From assembly GCA_028571685.1 (NCBI GenBank), contig CM053140.1, positions 218,507,323 through 218,571,322 of the forward strand: 64,000 bases of DNA, written 5' to 3'. A model generated the notes under the pieces. That model had not been told where the DNA came from. It ran no database searches and was given only the letters and a program-made list of their open reading frames with translations. Below are positions 50,623-63,146 of the stretch, in pieces. A program made the position numbers and the translations under genes. Positions within the stretch are counted from its first letter, which is position 1; each line of letters opens with the position of its first letter. This stretch comes from Heterohyrax brucei. Taxonomy: Eukaryota > Chordata > Mammalia > Hyracoidea > Procaviidae.

Positions 50623-51079
50623 GACCCCATATCTTAAGGCTGTGGGAGGGCAAAGTTTATACCTGTTACCTTTACTGTAAATAGAATTCCTTCTAAATGT
50701 CCAAAGAATGAAAATTGAAAAGTCATGTTTCATGAAGCCAGATGAATACAAATCTACATGGTTCTTCTAAAGTTATGGTAATTTCTATTTGCAGTTAAAA
50801 CTCACTGAATATTATTTCCTTTACATAAACATCATCAATGTTACCCCAGTAACATGAAAAAAGCTCAAAATCTGAGGGGAAATATGTTACTGGATGGATA
50901 CTGGGTTATGGTCAATAAAATCAGGTCGGTAGAATTCTACAAACTTGAGCTGGTCACAAGGCGCATTCATGGTACAGTTAGGCCCTTGGCTGATAAACAA
51001 GGGGTTCAGTATAATGAAACTGAACAATAACATTAATATTACACACAAGTAATCCACCTAACAGCTCTACTACAGAAAA
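50623..51079. other. UCK2 intron 1, unique part
   Basis: Nothing recognised; AT-rich. Confidence 0.4.
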
Positions 51080-51195
51080 GATCTGATGATCTGCTCAAGA
51101 CTACAGCCTAGAAAACCCATGAGGTACTTCTACTCTGTCACATGCAGTCATGATGAATCAGAATCCACTCAATGGCACCCAACAATAGCAACAGT
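51080..51195 (+). mobile_element. AfroSINE 3' portion
   Basis: GATCTGATGATCTGCTCAAG, ACAGCCTAGAAAACCCATG, TCACATGCAGTCATGATG and CACTCAATGGCACCCAACAA match the body and tail of the second subtype. Confidence 0.75.
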
Positions 51196-51465
51196 ACTCA
51201 TCACAATTCTCTCATCAAGGAGAGAGTAAGACTGCTTTGTTGTCCACAGCTGCATGCTTCAGTTCTTCATTTTCATAGATCTGGTTGTGACCCTTCCTGT
51301 AGCAAATATAAAAGGAACAATGACCACTGCTAACATTTTAACTGTTAACTTATTAGATGTCATGCCTTATTCCAAGTGCTCCTTTATAGCCAACTGTGGA
51401 GGTCACAAAGACTATAACCTTTACAGATGAGGATATAGAGTTCACTGATATGCCTAAAACTGTAT

Positions 51466-51606
51466 AGAGTCCTTGGGATTATGTAGTCAGTTAACAAGCT
51501 CAGCGGCTAACTGAAAGTGGTTTGAGTATACCCAGAGACACTTTGAAAGAGAGGCTTGGAGACCTACTTCTGAAAAACATGTCATCAAAAACTCCATGGA
51601 GAAATC
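51466..51606 (+). mobile_element. AfroSINE, 3'-truncated against an L1
   Basis: AGAGTCCTTGGGATTATGTAG, GAGTATACCCAGAGACAC, CTTGGAGACCTACTTCTG, AAAACTCCATGGAG; the L1 3'UTR begins immediately afterwards. Confidence 0.75.
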
Positions 51607-52007
51607 GAGTGTTGGGCTGTGCTAACAAGTGGCCATCTAAGAAGCACCAATTGGCCTCAACCTACCTGGAGCAAAGAAGAATGAAGAACATCAAAGACAG
51701 AAGGTAATTATAAGACCCGGAGAAAGAAAAGGCCACATAAAACAGAGGCTGCATCAGTGTGGGACCAGAAGCACCAGGTGGTGCCTGGCTGTCACTGTCG
51801 ACTGCCCTGACAGGGAATAAAATAGAGTTCCTGAAGGAATGGGAGAAAAGTGCTGTGCAAAACTCCAACTCTGGTAAAAAAAGACTATACTTAATGGTCT
51901 GACAGATCAGAGGATCACCAGTAGACAGAGCCCCTGGACTCTCTCTTAGCCCAGAACTGAAACCATTCCTTCAGACAAAGATTACACTGGACTATAAGAT
52001 ATAACCC

Positions 52008-53957
52008 CCATGCGTCTGTCAGTCTGTTGTACTGTGGGGGCTTGTGTGTTGCTGAGATATGGTATTGAGTATTGAGTATTGAGATTTGGTTGACATTCAA
52101 CAATTTCACGAGTTAGCATATGATCAGGAACCAGTGGTACTGAGGCAGAAGTCTAAGCTACAGTAAAGGCATTGCCACACACAAAAAAAAAGCCTCCATG
52201 AGTTGACAAAATAGCAAATGATCTCTGCCTATAGTTAACATAGTGGATTGTGTTAGAGAGGTTTAGGGTGGAACTGTAACACCTTCCTAAGGTCACCTCC
52301 CAGCTGTAACGTAAAAGGACTTTCCCTGGAGTGCGGCTTGCATCACCTTTTATCCTTTCATCCTACAACAGACAAAAGGAAAGGGAAGCAAGCAGAGTTG
52401 GAGACCTCATACCATCAAGAAAGCTCATCCCTCAGACCTGGGGTTCCAGGACCAAAATGCTCCCTGACCAAAGACTGATAAAACACAACGATCTTCCTCC
52501 AAAGCCAACAAAGAACGAACCCTGAATTTCGACTTGTATACTGGACTGTGTAAAAATAAACTTTTCTTTGTTAAAGCCATCCACTGCTATATTTCTGTTA
52601 CAGCAGTACTAGATGACTAAAACACTCACCTATGCCAAGACAACCATGTGGCCAACTGACTAGAAGAGGATCACATTTATGCATAATCCCAAGAAAGGTG
52701 ATCCAACCACACGCATAAATTATTGAACAATATCATTACTATCACATGCAAGCAAAGCTGTGTTGAACATCTTTCAAAAACAGAAGCAGCAGTATATTGA
52801 CAGGGAATTGCCAAAAATTCAGGCTGGATTCAGAAGAGGATGTGAACAAAGGATATCACTGCTGATGTTAGACGGATCTCAGCTGAATCAAAGCAGAGAA
52901 CATCAGAAAGATGTTTACCTATTTGTTGAGTGTGCTAAGGCATTTGACTGTAGGGATCATAACAAATTTTGGATAACCCTGTAGAGAATGAGAATTCCAA
53001 AACACTTAACTGTGCTCTGAGGAATCTGAATATGGATAAACAGGCAGCTGTTCAAACAGAGAAGGGGTGTCCCCTTAAACATGGTTTAAAGTCAGGAAAT
53101 GTGTGCATGATGCTTGTACCCTTTCATCATAACTATTCAATCTGTATGCTGAACAAATAATCTAAAAACTGGACTGTAAGAAGAACGGAGCATCAGGGTT
53201 GGAGGAAGACTCTTGAACAACCTCTATTATGCTGATGACAAAACCTTGCTGTCTGAAAGTGAAGAAGACTGGAAATACTAATAAGATTGAAGGCTGCTGC
53301 CTTCAATATGAATTACACAGCAACATAAAAGTCCTCACAACTGGACCAAAAAGTAATATCATGATAAACAAATAAATGATTCAAGTTGGATCCACAATCA
53401 ACACCCATGGTAGCAGCAGTCAAGAAATCAAGACTTGCTGCAGTGGGCAAATCTGCTGCAAAAGATCTCTTTAAAAAGTTGGAAAAAAAACACGTCACCT
53501 TCAAGGCTAAGGTGCACCTGACTCATGCCATGGTGTTTTCCATTGCGTCATATGCATGTAAAAGTTAGACAGTGAACACAGAAGACAGAAGAACTAACCT
53601 TTGAATTGTGTTATCTGAGACAGACACTGAATACACCATGGACTGCCAAAGGAACAAACATCTGCTTTGGAAGATGTACACCCAGAATGCCCCTTAGAAG
53701 CAAGGTTGGTGAGACGATGTCTTACATACTCTGGACATGTTGTCAAGTGTGGAGAAGGAAATCATGCTTGGATATCATGCTTAGGACAGAGGAGGTTCAG
53801 CATGAAAACAGCAGGACCCTCAATGAGGTGCACTGACACAGTGGCTGCAACAATGGGCTCTGGCATAACAACAACTGGAGGACCAGGCAGTATTTTGTTC
53901 TATTGAAAATAAAGTCACTGCAAGTCAACACCGATTTAAGAGCACCTACAACAGTGG
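52008..53957 (+). mobile_element. RTE-clade LINE (RTE1/BovB-like), internally deleted, split by an LTR
   Basis: Begins TCTGTCAGTCTGTTGTACTG and GGGGGCTTGTGTGTTGC, as the RTE 5' end does. Most of the endonuclease region is missing (sequence jumps near 52090 to CATATGATCAGGAACC). After the LTR it resumes at 52624 with CTATGCCAAG. Reverse transcriptase pieces RELPKIQAGFRRGCEQRISL, HQKDVYLFVECAKAFDC and YADDKTL (YADD-type catalytic motif, 53228 on) follow, then the C-terminal part (IQVGSTINT, GKSAAKDLFKKLEKKHVTFK, LTYSGHVVKCGEGNH). It ends CAAGTCAACACCGATTTAAG. Several stops and frameshifts. Confidence 0.88.
52228..52623 (+). mobile_element. solo LTR, MaLR type, inside the RTE
   Basis: A fossil LTR of about 400 bp from near AGTGGATTGTGTTAGAG to GACTAAAACA, with the GTTAAAGCCATCCACTGC block. 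RTE sequence stops at its left border and continues right after it, so it is younger than the RTE. Internal sequence is absent. Confidence 0.8.
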
Positions 53958-54207
53958 AAGACATAAAATGAACACTGGTGAAGAGTGTGCTTCCTAGCTC
54001 AAGCAGACACGTAGCACTAAATGGGAAGCTCCCACCTGAAAGCAAGGTTAGGGACAAAAGCAGACAGAGGCTGGCTGAATGGATGTGGGAAACAGCTAGG
54101 ATAGGAGGGGTATGCTGTCACATTGTGGGAAGAGCACATAAAAATGAGTGTTTAAGTTTCTGTATGACAAACTGACTTGAATCGAGAACTTAATGACAAT
54201 TAAAAAA

Positions 54208-54300
54208 AAAAACATTTACAACCTTGGAAACCTGGTAGGGCAGTTCTATTGCATTCTGTAGGGTCGCTATGAGTTAGGATCAGCTTGGCTGCAATGAGTT
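54208..54300 (+). mobile_element. AfroSINE 3' half
   Basis: CTTGGAAACCTGGTAGGGCAG, GTAGGGTCGCTATGAGTTAGG; lies directly on the L1 poly-A tail. Confidence 0.8.
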
Positions 54301-55394
54301 CGCAGGATAAGTTAATATAAATTTAAAACTAAATCTCCCATTTAGGTGTACGTGAACATACCCATGTGAATCTTTTTTTGGAAAAACAAAATTCAGAATG
54401 TCTGCATACATGTCTTATGTAAACTACTAGGGTGTAAGCAACTTTAAAATGGGATTGTGTCTGTTCATCTTTGTTTTCCAGTGTCATGCTCTGAACAAAG
54501 ACTCAATATATTTATAGAACCGACTTAAATTTGTATAGAATGCACATGGGACTTTTAATAGACTTACCATTCTCTCTTCTGCGTGGGGGAAAATTATTAA
54601 GAAGTTAGTGATACTAAATGATTCCAGGTTATATTCTTAACGTATTTAAAGGCTAGGCTACTTTTACAGTGAATGAATTATTCACCCCATGCATCAACGT
54701 GAGAATCTCCTTCTCAGAGAACAGGTCATTCAAGAAAACACAATCCCATCCTAATGTCACTCTCCCCTTAGTCTTCTGACTATATTTCATATGGTCCTAA
54801 GTATGAATACCTGTAATTGCTTTATCATAGTGATGATTAACTCTGCCCAAGTCAAGCCCCTACGCAAGGCTTTGCATGAATGCACTTACAACATTATTAA
54901 AGACAGGAATGTTTTCAAAATTCTAGAAAACTGGTCAGCCATCCTAGATTTTTAGTGAAAGTCTAAAACAACTCAAGGGTGAGTTTCATACCTGGGTTTT
55001 TCAGAACTCAAAAATCTTTATCGTCTGTTTTATCCTCAACATGTGGCAATCTGCTACATTTACATGAATCACTCTGCCAGAAGACAGTATGGGAAATACA
55101 ATAAATACGAACCGTTTTCCAGAGTAAAACAGAGAGACTTTGAGAATCACGTAATATCACAGAAAGAGTACATGGTTGTGTTTGCCTTTGTTGCTTTCCA
55201 CCTAGGACTAAAATGCCAGTTATAAGGAATTCTTTGCTAAAATGCTTGGTAGCAGTCAGCTTTATTTTATGTAACTTGCAATAATTCATTTTTGAATGAA
55301 GGCACTGCGTTAAGCTGAGAAACATAAAACAGTGTATTTCAGTTCCATTATTTTTATTCAAATTCTGTAAGGAGGACAATTTTTTAAAGAAAAA
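54301..55394. other. UCK2 intron 1, unique part
   Basis: No repeat or exon recognised; AT-rich. A minus-strand open frame at 55008-55409 has no known motif. Confidence 0.4.
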
Positions 55395-55913
55395 ATGGCA
55401 GGGCTGCACAGCTGATTATTTTAACTGCTGTAAGTAAGTCATTCACCAGTAAAAAGCTGAACTGTCAAAAATTGTGACAGATAAATTTACAATGGCAACA
55501 AGAGTAGTTGCTGAGGCTGATTATGTACAAGCAAATACCCTGTGGAATCTGGTCCCTCAGTTTGCAGGTTTAGGGGTCATGGTTTCATGGGACATCACAG
55601 TTAACTGGCCTATTAATGTATTCAGTGCTTCTGTTCTACCTCCCACTTCAATGTGTAGAGCCTTGAGTCTTAAAATCTTGTAAGTGATCATCCAAGGCAC
55701 AACTGGTCTCTACTTACCTGGAAGAAGACTAATGAAGAACAGGAGGATATGGAATGTATGGCAAACTGCTTCCATGAACAACCAAACTGGTTCCTCTGCA
55801 GCGACAGCAGAAAAACCGGATGGTGCCTGGATACCATTACTGAACATCCTGATCCAAGAATCCATAGACGCAGACTCTTAAAAAGGAGTAAAATGTAGAA
55901 GAGTTTCCAATTC

Positions 55914-58095
55914 TTTATTTTTTTATTGTGTTTAAGGGAAAGTTTACAGTTACTATCTGTTTCTCATAGAAAAAATTACACACACACTTTGACGTATGAC
56001 ACTAGTGATTCTCCCCACACTGTGACAGAACACTCTTCCCCTCCAATCTGTACTTCTCATGTCCATTTGACCAGCTCCTGTACCACTCAATGATCCTTTT
56101 CATCCAGCTATTCTCCTGTATGTGTCCAAGCGAACCACACTCTTAACCAGTTATTATCTTATGCCTTACATATCAGTTCAGCCTTTGTCTGAAAAGTTGG
56201 CTTCTAGAATAGTTTTAGTTCTGGGTTAACAAACAGTTCAGGGGCCATGTTTTCCGAGGACTCTCCACTCCATCAGACCATCAAATCTCATGTTTCCACT
56301 AGTCTTTGAGTTCTGCACACCACATTTCTCCTGCTCAATCAGGGACTCTTTGCTGAATCCCTATATGGGCAGTCTCTGGTTATGGCTGGTCACCATCTAG
56401 TTCTTCTGGCTTCATGTTGATGTCGTCTTGGTATATGTGGCCCTTTCTGTCTCTAGGTTCACACTTACCTCGTGTTGTTGACGCTCTTCTTTCTTCTTTG
56501 ATCCAGGTGAGTTGAGGCCAATGGACGCTTCTTAGATAGCTGTTTGCTAGCTTTTAAAACCCCAGACAACACTTGCCAAAAGAGGGATACAGAACTTTTG
56601 CTTAAAAAACTTTGTTATGCCAATTAAATTAGCCTTTTGCTAAGAGAGTCTTCTGTATCCCACATTGGTGAGTGGCGTCTAAGGTCTTAAAGGTCAGCAA
56701 GCTGCCATCTGAGGAACATCAATTGGTCCCAATCCACCTGGAACAGAGGACGCCCTAGAACATCAAAGACACGAGGAAAGCTGAGCTGAGGAGACAGAAG
56801 GACCCATATGATTGGGACACTACATCAGCATGAGACCAGAAGAACCAGATGGTGCCTGGCCACCACAAAAAACAGCCTTGATAGGGGAGACACAATGTAG
56901 AGTCCCAGATGTATCATGAGAGGTGTGCAGATCACGAACTCTACTAAAAAGATGAGAATTGATGGCCTGACAACCTGGAGGGTCCCCTGGGTACATGACC
57001 CCTAGACCTGCTGCTGCCCCAGACTTGAAACCAATACTGAGGTCAACACTTCAGACAAACAACGGACTGGGCTCAACACAGAGTGAGCATGTGGTATGTG
57101 TACTTCATGGTTTCATACACATAGAAGGCTGTCCTATGGGTTTCTTTCTAGAAGGGAGAGGAGACAGGTGCTTACTAGGAGGATACTAGAAGTGGAGAGC
57201 AAAAAGGGAAGTATGCCATCACGTGTCTGGGAGAGCAGATGGATTTGCAGACAGGCAGATATGCAAAATTGGCTTGTATACTGTTACTTAATTGTAATAA
57301 AAAAATTAAAAACAAACTTTTAGTTATGCCAGTTGACCTAGATGTTCCTTGGAGCCACAGTCCTCAGACCCATGACCCTGGTACTCTGTGTCTCTGGAAG
57401 TATTTGGTTTTATTTAGACTACCTCTAAGTTCTAGGTTTAATTCACCTGGGCTGATTTCTCTTCTGCTGTGTGTTGTCTTCTCCCTTCACCTAAAACAGT
57501 TTTCAGCAATTATCTATGAATACCCCCCTTCCTCTCACTGCTCCTCCCCACCCACCCCTCGGCCCCATAACCATCAAAGGATGTTTTCTTAGGTGTTTAA
57601 ACCAATTCCTGAGCCGTTATAACACTGGTCTCATACAGTATCTGTTCTTTTGCAATTTCACTCAGCATAATGTCCTCCAGATTCTTCCATGTCATGAAAT
57701 GTTTCCCAATTTCATTGTTGTTCTTTATCACTGTATAGTATTCCAGTGTGTGAGGTATACCATTGGCTGTTTAGCCATTCTTCTGTTGAAGGACACCTAG
57801 GCTGATTCCTTCTTTTGGCTATTGTGAACAGTGCAGCGATGAACACCAGTGTGCGTAATCTATTTGTATGGTAGCTCTTATTTCTCTAGAATATTTCTCT
57901 AGAATTTCACTGTAGTTTTAATTTGCATTTCTTTGATGGCCAGTGATCAAGTAACTGTTAGCCACCTGAATGTGTTGTTTGGTGACTCATCTGTTCATAT
58001 TCTTTGCCCATTTGTTAACTGTCTCTTTGTTGCTGATGTTCTGCAGTACCTTGTAGATTACAGACACTAAATGCTGATTGGATTTGTGGTAGACT
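55914..58095 (-). mobile_element. L1 (ORF2 end and 3'UTR), inserted in the above and itself split
   Basis: Inverted tail (ATTTTTTTATTGTGTTTAAGG), 3'UTR (GGCTTCTAGAATAGTTTTAG, CACCATCTAGTTCTTCTGG) to 56630. It resumes at 57316 and runs into inverted ORF2 (TTTCACTCAGCATAATGTCC, TGTATAGTATTCCAGTGTG). 5'-truncated near 58095. Confidence 0.85.
56631..57315 (+). mobile_element. innermost L1 3'UTR of a three-level nest
   Basis: GAGAGTCTTCTGTATCCCAC, GTGAGTGGCGTCTAAGG, CCAGATGGTGCCTGGCC, ending TTAATTGTAATAAAAAAATT. Flanked by AACTTTGTTATGCCA (near 56609) and AACTTTTAGTTATGCCA (near 57316), an imperfect duplication of the inverted L1 it hit. Confidence 0.88.
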
Positions 58096-58449
58096 TTCAA
58101 ATTTTTGTAGAATCCAGACTTCCTGGATCTATGGAAGACAGGAGAACCCCTGAAATAATTACCTTGAGATCTTTAAGCCTTAAACTAAAAATGTCTCCTA
58201 ACGTCTTCTTAAAACCCAAATGGGCAGTTATTAGCTTAGCTAGTAAAAAAAAGTCTGCATTGAACATTACGCTCTTTTAAGAACTATCTATATGAGGTCA
58301 AAGTGACAACAGCAACTTGAAAGATTAGAGGAACCCCAAAAGGAACAACTCGGAAAAGGAGGATGCCAATGACTGTGCAAGTTACAGAATGTAATCAATG
58401 TCACTCAGTGTACATGCAGAAACCAACAACAAAATAAAAGAAAATATCG

Positions 58450-58530
58450 TTAAGCTCAGTTCTACTCTGACATACCAAGGGTTGATACCAGTAGGGATCA
58501 ATCTGATGTAAATCGGTTGGGTTCACTTCT
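58450..58530 (+). mobile_element. AfroSINE 3' end
   Basis: GCTCAGTTCTACTCTGACATACC, TAGGGATCAATCTGATG; 5'-truncated. Confidence 0.65.
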
Positions 58531-59029
58531 AACACTGTACAATTCAGATTCCCCCTTTCCTCAACCTAAAGTCACAAAGAGGTTTCAAGACAGCACAATT
58601 TCTTTAATACTCAGGAGGTCAATATCACTGTGAATAAACAAGGAAGTTATCTGTCTCCACATGATCCTAGATTTTTCTGTTATTTTCTTCTTCTTGGTGT
58701 CTTCATATAGATGGCCCTAGATTTACTAATGAGCCTGGACAATCAGTAGACAGAGGTTCATCACCGTGTTCTCCCTACTTTCATGTAGGCTTGAAAGAGG
58801 GAGAGAAGGAATGAGGAAGACATGATAAAAGAAGCATACAACCTATAGAAACTTCATTCTGCCATGAGTGAATGGTATTTTGGTCACCTAGTAATACTCT
58901 CTCCTCTCTCTTTTACTTTCATTTATGTGTTTCCTTTTCCAAATAATAAGTGTGAGAAGGTGGAAAATTTTGATCACACTGAATGCTAAAAATGGGAAGG
59001 GGCACAACTGCTATGGTAAGATTTAAAAT
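58531..59029. other. UCK2 intron 1, unique part
   Basis: Nothing recognised. Confidence 0.4.
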
Positions 59030-59215
59030 AATAATGATAATTACTGACTACATTTACTGAGCAGCGTGTTCATATGGGCTAGGAAGAATATCACTCTTTA
59101 AATGATGTTCTTCTATGATGGATGCTATTCCCACTCAACCGTTGGTGGACAGTGAGTTTGTGAGGTTAAATAACTTGTCCAAGGCACAAGGCACTGGAGC
59201 TGTCCAACCCCAGGG
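59030..59215 (+). mobile_element. MIR
   Basis: TGACTACATTTACTGAGCAG, ATGATGGATGCTATTCCC, GAGGTTAAATAACTTGTCC follow the MIR consensus order. Ancient. Confidence 0.7.
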
Positions 59216-59575
59216 CAACCCTCTTACCTGCTGCACTCTCATCTCACAGGCAAAACAACACTGCCTGCTGGAGAAGGAGCTAAATTTAGTTGTGCACAAT
59301 ATTCCCAGATTTAGTACAATGTATCCAGAATATATTCTGCCCCTGTGAACTCTAGCACATCTTTGAGGGAAAGGAATAGGCTCCTGGGACAGTGGGCTCT
59401 TGCGTGAATAGAAAGTAAGACTAGGTCACTAAAATAAATCATACAGAAGACCACCAAAAGTGCCTCACAACTGCTTTACTTGTGTGGGATTTTGAAGACT
59501 TTATTTTACTTACTTCCACAAAAAACATTATTTTATCTTTTTACATGGAAACTGAAACTCAAGAGTATCAACCAA

Positions 59576-60478
59576 TATAGATTAGATAGTTGATAGAAAT
59601 TTGGTTGGGTAAAATCAGTGACAGCACACCTTAGAAAGAAGATCAGTTTAAAGGGACTTCATCATAACCTGAAAACTCTTCCACTCTTAACCCAATGTTG
59701 TAAGGACAGAGTAGCAAGCATGGGGGTCCGGGGACCCCCATTGAGGCCAAATGGCATAACTAACCTATTACTAAGAGAGTCTTCTGCACCCCATATTAGT
59801 GAGTGGTGCCTGGGGTCTTAAAAGCTAGAAAGGTGCCATCTGAAGGACTCCAAATTGTCCCAACTCAGATAGAACAGATGATCCCCAGGGACAACAACGA
59901 CATGAGGGAAAAAGAACCCAGAAGACAGAAAGACCCATGTGAATGAGGGACTACATCAACATGTGACCAGAAAAACCACATGGTGCCTGGCCACCACCAG
60001 TGACAGCCGTGATGGGGCACACAATGTTGAGTCCCAGTGGCTACACGAGATAAAAAGGGGGTACACCCCGAGAACTCCACTAAAAGAATGCAACTGATGG
60101 TCCGAAGGCCTCGAGGTTCCCCTGGGAGCACGGCCTCTAGACCTGATGCTGCCCTTGATCATAAATTATTACTGAGGTCAACTCTTTGGACAGGACTGGA
60201 CTGGACTTGGGGACACAAAGTCATAATATTATGTGTGCACTTCACGGTTCTATACACCTATGGTTCTCTAGGATGCCGTCCTACTGGCCTCTTACTATAG
60301 GGGAGTGGAAAGGGTGGAGAGGAGGGGACAGGAGATTGTTGAGGTTATGACATGTACTGAACGGAAAGGAGGAGTGTGCTACCACCTGGCAATGTAAGCA
60401 GGAGCCGCAGACAGCTGGGCATGCAAATTTAAATTGGACTGTGCACCTTCACTCACACCACAGTTTAAAAAATAAAAA
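59576..60478 (+). mobile_element. L1 3'UTR insertion, first of a pair at one target
   Basis: GTGACAGCACACCTTAGAAAG, GTGAGTGGTGCCTGGGG, GGTGCCTGGCCACCACC, GGAGCCGCAGACAGCTGGGC, ending TTTAAAAAATAAAAA. Flanked by GTATCAACCAA at 59565-59575 and 60479-60489. Confidence 0.9.
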
Positions 60479-60489
60479 GTATCAACCAA

Positions 60490-61055
60490 AGAGAGATCCA
60501 CATGAGTGGGTGCCTATATAGACTTGGGACCGGAAGAACTGGATGGTGCCCGGCCACCACCAGTGATAGCCACGATAGAGCTTACTAATTTCAGTCTCAC
60601 TGGTAACACAGGAATAAAAAGGGGTGCACCCTGAGAACTCTACCAAAAGACCGCAACTGGTAGTCCAGTGGCTTCAGGGTTCCCTTGGGAGCATGGCCCC
60701 TGGCCCTGATGCTGCCCTTGCCCATAAATCACAACGAAGGCCCACTCTTCGGACATGGATGGATTGGACTTGGCGATGCAGAGTGACCATATATTGGACG
60801 CACTTTGTGGTGCTATGCATCTATAGGATATCATCCTGCTGACCTCTGGCTGGAGGAAAAAGAGTGGGTGGAGTGGAGGGGAAAGGAGACTGTTGGGAAG
60901 ATGAGACATGTATGGAGCAGAGGGGAACAATGTACTGTCACCAGGCAGGGAGAGCAGTGTAAGCTGCATATAGGTGGGCACGTAAATTTATATGAGAATG
61001 TACATTTTGACTCAGTCATAATAAAAAAATATATGTATCTTTAAAAAAATATATA
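60490..61055 (+). mobile_element. L1 3'UTR insertion, second of the pair
   Basis: Begins GAGAGATCCACATGAGTGGG and ends ACTCAGTCATAATAAAAAAA and an A/T-rich tail. Its right border is a third copy of the target, TATCAACCAA at 61056-61065. Confidence 0.9.
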
Positions 61056-61065
61056 TATCAACCAA

Positions 61066-62957
61066 GTCAAATAATTTGGTCAGTGTCACAGAACTGAGTC
61101 TCCACCCAAGCTCTTCTCCAGGGCTTAAAACAGCCAACCAGCTCCAGTGACGTCCAAACGCACAATTCTTCTTGCAGTACCTCAACTAAAACAGTTGTGG
61201 CATCAGCCCAAATTTTATCCATGAATTTATTCCACTTCTGGAGAAAAATGATAGCAGAAGGGAAGCAAACAGTGGACTGGTTGGAAAAACTTCTTACTGC
61301 ATCACTGAAAGTTAACACTTATGTTTCATTTCACTGAATTTCATGCATCTGAAGTCAGGCAAGCTAAGTGTAAACAAAACACACACAACACAACCTGCTG
61401 TCAGCGTCTGAACTCTCAGTGTGGATTATATTCAAAGCAATCCAGCTGTTACAAATGACTAACTATGGGGCTCTGTGCACTCTTTTAACAAAAACCTATA
61501 GGATTAAATCTCACAAGCATCCATGCCGACGGAGAGAAATATACAATGGTTTTAGGATTTCTTCCAATACCATAAATTTGAGGACATGCCAATATTCTAT
61601 TTCCCAATAAGGCCAGTCCACCAGATGTGCTGAACAATAAACACTGGTTTTACACAGGCACTCCTCACTGAGGAAGTCACAAGGGCAGTCAATATGCCGT
61701 TCAGCTGGCAGTCTTCTAAGAGACAGCTGTTGAGGGCCTACATTACTGTAAGAAAGTGTAGTTCTCTAAAATCATTTTATCAGGGACGGTGGCTCAGACA
61801 GCCTCAACATTATCTTACTGTGCATTCCTAGTGTGTATGTTTTGGGGATCTAATTCTAGGACCCTGTTTTTCAGTTCTAATACTGGTGAGAGTGAGACAA
61901 CCAACTAAACAGCCTGACAGTCATTCAGATGTCCCCCCCCCCCGAACACTACTCAGACAACATTAAACTGCTTAGAACTTGGGCAGAGAACAAGGCTGGA
62001 CAGCTCTAAACAGTACAACTTGGCCCCCAGGAGGCTCCGAGGTGGGCATATCTTTAGGGCAATAAGATGATATTTCTCATTTATAAGGTTACAGAAGGAT
62101 AGAAGAAATCTGCACACTAGAAGCCAAGTGGCCCAGCATTTCAGAATTCAACCAGGTGTCTCACGGTGAGCGATGTGCTTCAACATCAGAGATGCAACTC
62201 CATAGGTGAGGGAAAACCCGGCAACTACATAGCCTGGAGCTTAAAATAGCTAACCAACTCCAGAGAGAAATGAAAAAAACAAACAAGGACTTTGAATCCA
62301 TTCCAGTTTGAATCCCTGCTCAGAATGCTCATTTCTATCTACAGATGCAATGATTCAGAATTCATCTTTTAACATGATCACCAGATGATTCTTATGTACA
62401 ATATGCTGAGAACCACGGGATGTACTACGGTTCTCCGAACTGGCCCCTAACCAGCAGCATTAGCATCCCCTGGGAATTTGTTAAAACTGGAACTTCTGAG
62501 CAGAGGTTTGAACTGGCACAAACAGGTTCAGAGCTCTCAGCAATGCAGCCACACTACACAGGACAGAGCAAAACATCCCCCCGTGGTTTCCAAGGCTGGA
62601 ATCTTTACAGAAACAGTCCGGCACAATGTTCTCCCCAACAACCACTGATGGGTTCCAATCACTGAACTTCCCCACTAGGAGTCGAGACCTGAGCCACAGC
62701 ACCACCAAGAATGTTTAGCTCCTGGTGAGGAGTCTTGATTCTCCCTTTCTCTCTACTCTTCACAGTGGGCTGCAGACTTCATCTAACACCTGCCCTGAAC
62801 ACTGGCGGCCAGCTGTACAAGAAAGTCAAAAGTTTAGCTGCTTCAGACAGAAAAACTCCATCTAGCTCCTTTCCCCCCTGGGACTGTGCAAAAGTCACAC
62901 CAATGAAACTTAACAGAGGCTTTTCTTTTCTCTGTCATTAAGTAACAAACACACCAC
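61066..62957. other. UCK2 intron 1, unique part
   Basis: About 1.9 kb without recognised repeats apart from C11 at 61933-61943. A MER5-like stretch near 62440-62660 (CAGCATTAGCATCCCCTGGG, TTTGTTAAAACTGGAAC) is probable but diverged. No CpG-rich block or exon 1 match. Confidence 0.45.
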
Positions 62958-62966
62958 TAATTTATA

Positions 62967-63119
62967 CGGAACCCTGGTGGCATGGTGGTTAAATGCTACA
63001 GCTGCTAACCAAAAGTTCAGCAGTCCAAAGTCACCAGGTGCTCCTTGGAAACTCTATGGGGCAGTTCTACTCAGTCTACAGGGTTGCTATGAGTTGGAAA
63101 CGACTCAACAGCAACAGGT
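62967..63119 (+). mobile_element. AfroSINE with 9-bp target duplication
   Basis: GGAACCCTGGTGGCATGGTGG to GAAACGACTCAACAGCAAC. Flanked by TAATTTATA at 62958-62966 and 63120-63128. Close to consensus, so probably young. Confidence 0.93.
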
Positions 63120-63146
63120 TAATTTATATGATGCCCATCTAGGGGA

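Larger units (their letters stand above)
51607..54205 (+). mobile_element. L1 3'UTR, split by an RTE element
   Basis: 51607-52007 (TGGCCATCTAAGAAGCACC, AGCACCAGGTGGTGCCTGG, TAGCCCAGAACTGAAACC) and 53958-54205 (GAAAGCAAGGTTAGGGAC, AGGGGTATGCTGTCAC, TTCTGTATGACAAACTGAC, poly-A) are collinear parts of one 3'UTR. AAGATATAA (near 51991) and AAGACATAA (near 53961) look like the duplication made by the RTE. Confidence 0.75.
55395..58440 (+). mobile_element. L1 3'UTR, split by an inverted L1
   Basis: 55395-55913 (GCTGAGGCTGATTATGTACA, GGTCATGGTTTCATGGGAC) and 58096-58440 (CTTTAAGCCTTAAACTAAAA, GAATGTAATCAATGTCACTC) are collinear with the unbroken 3'UTR at 21490-22425. The break falls at TTTCCAATTCTT / TTTCAAATTTTTG. 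Confidence 0.85.
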
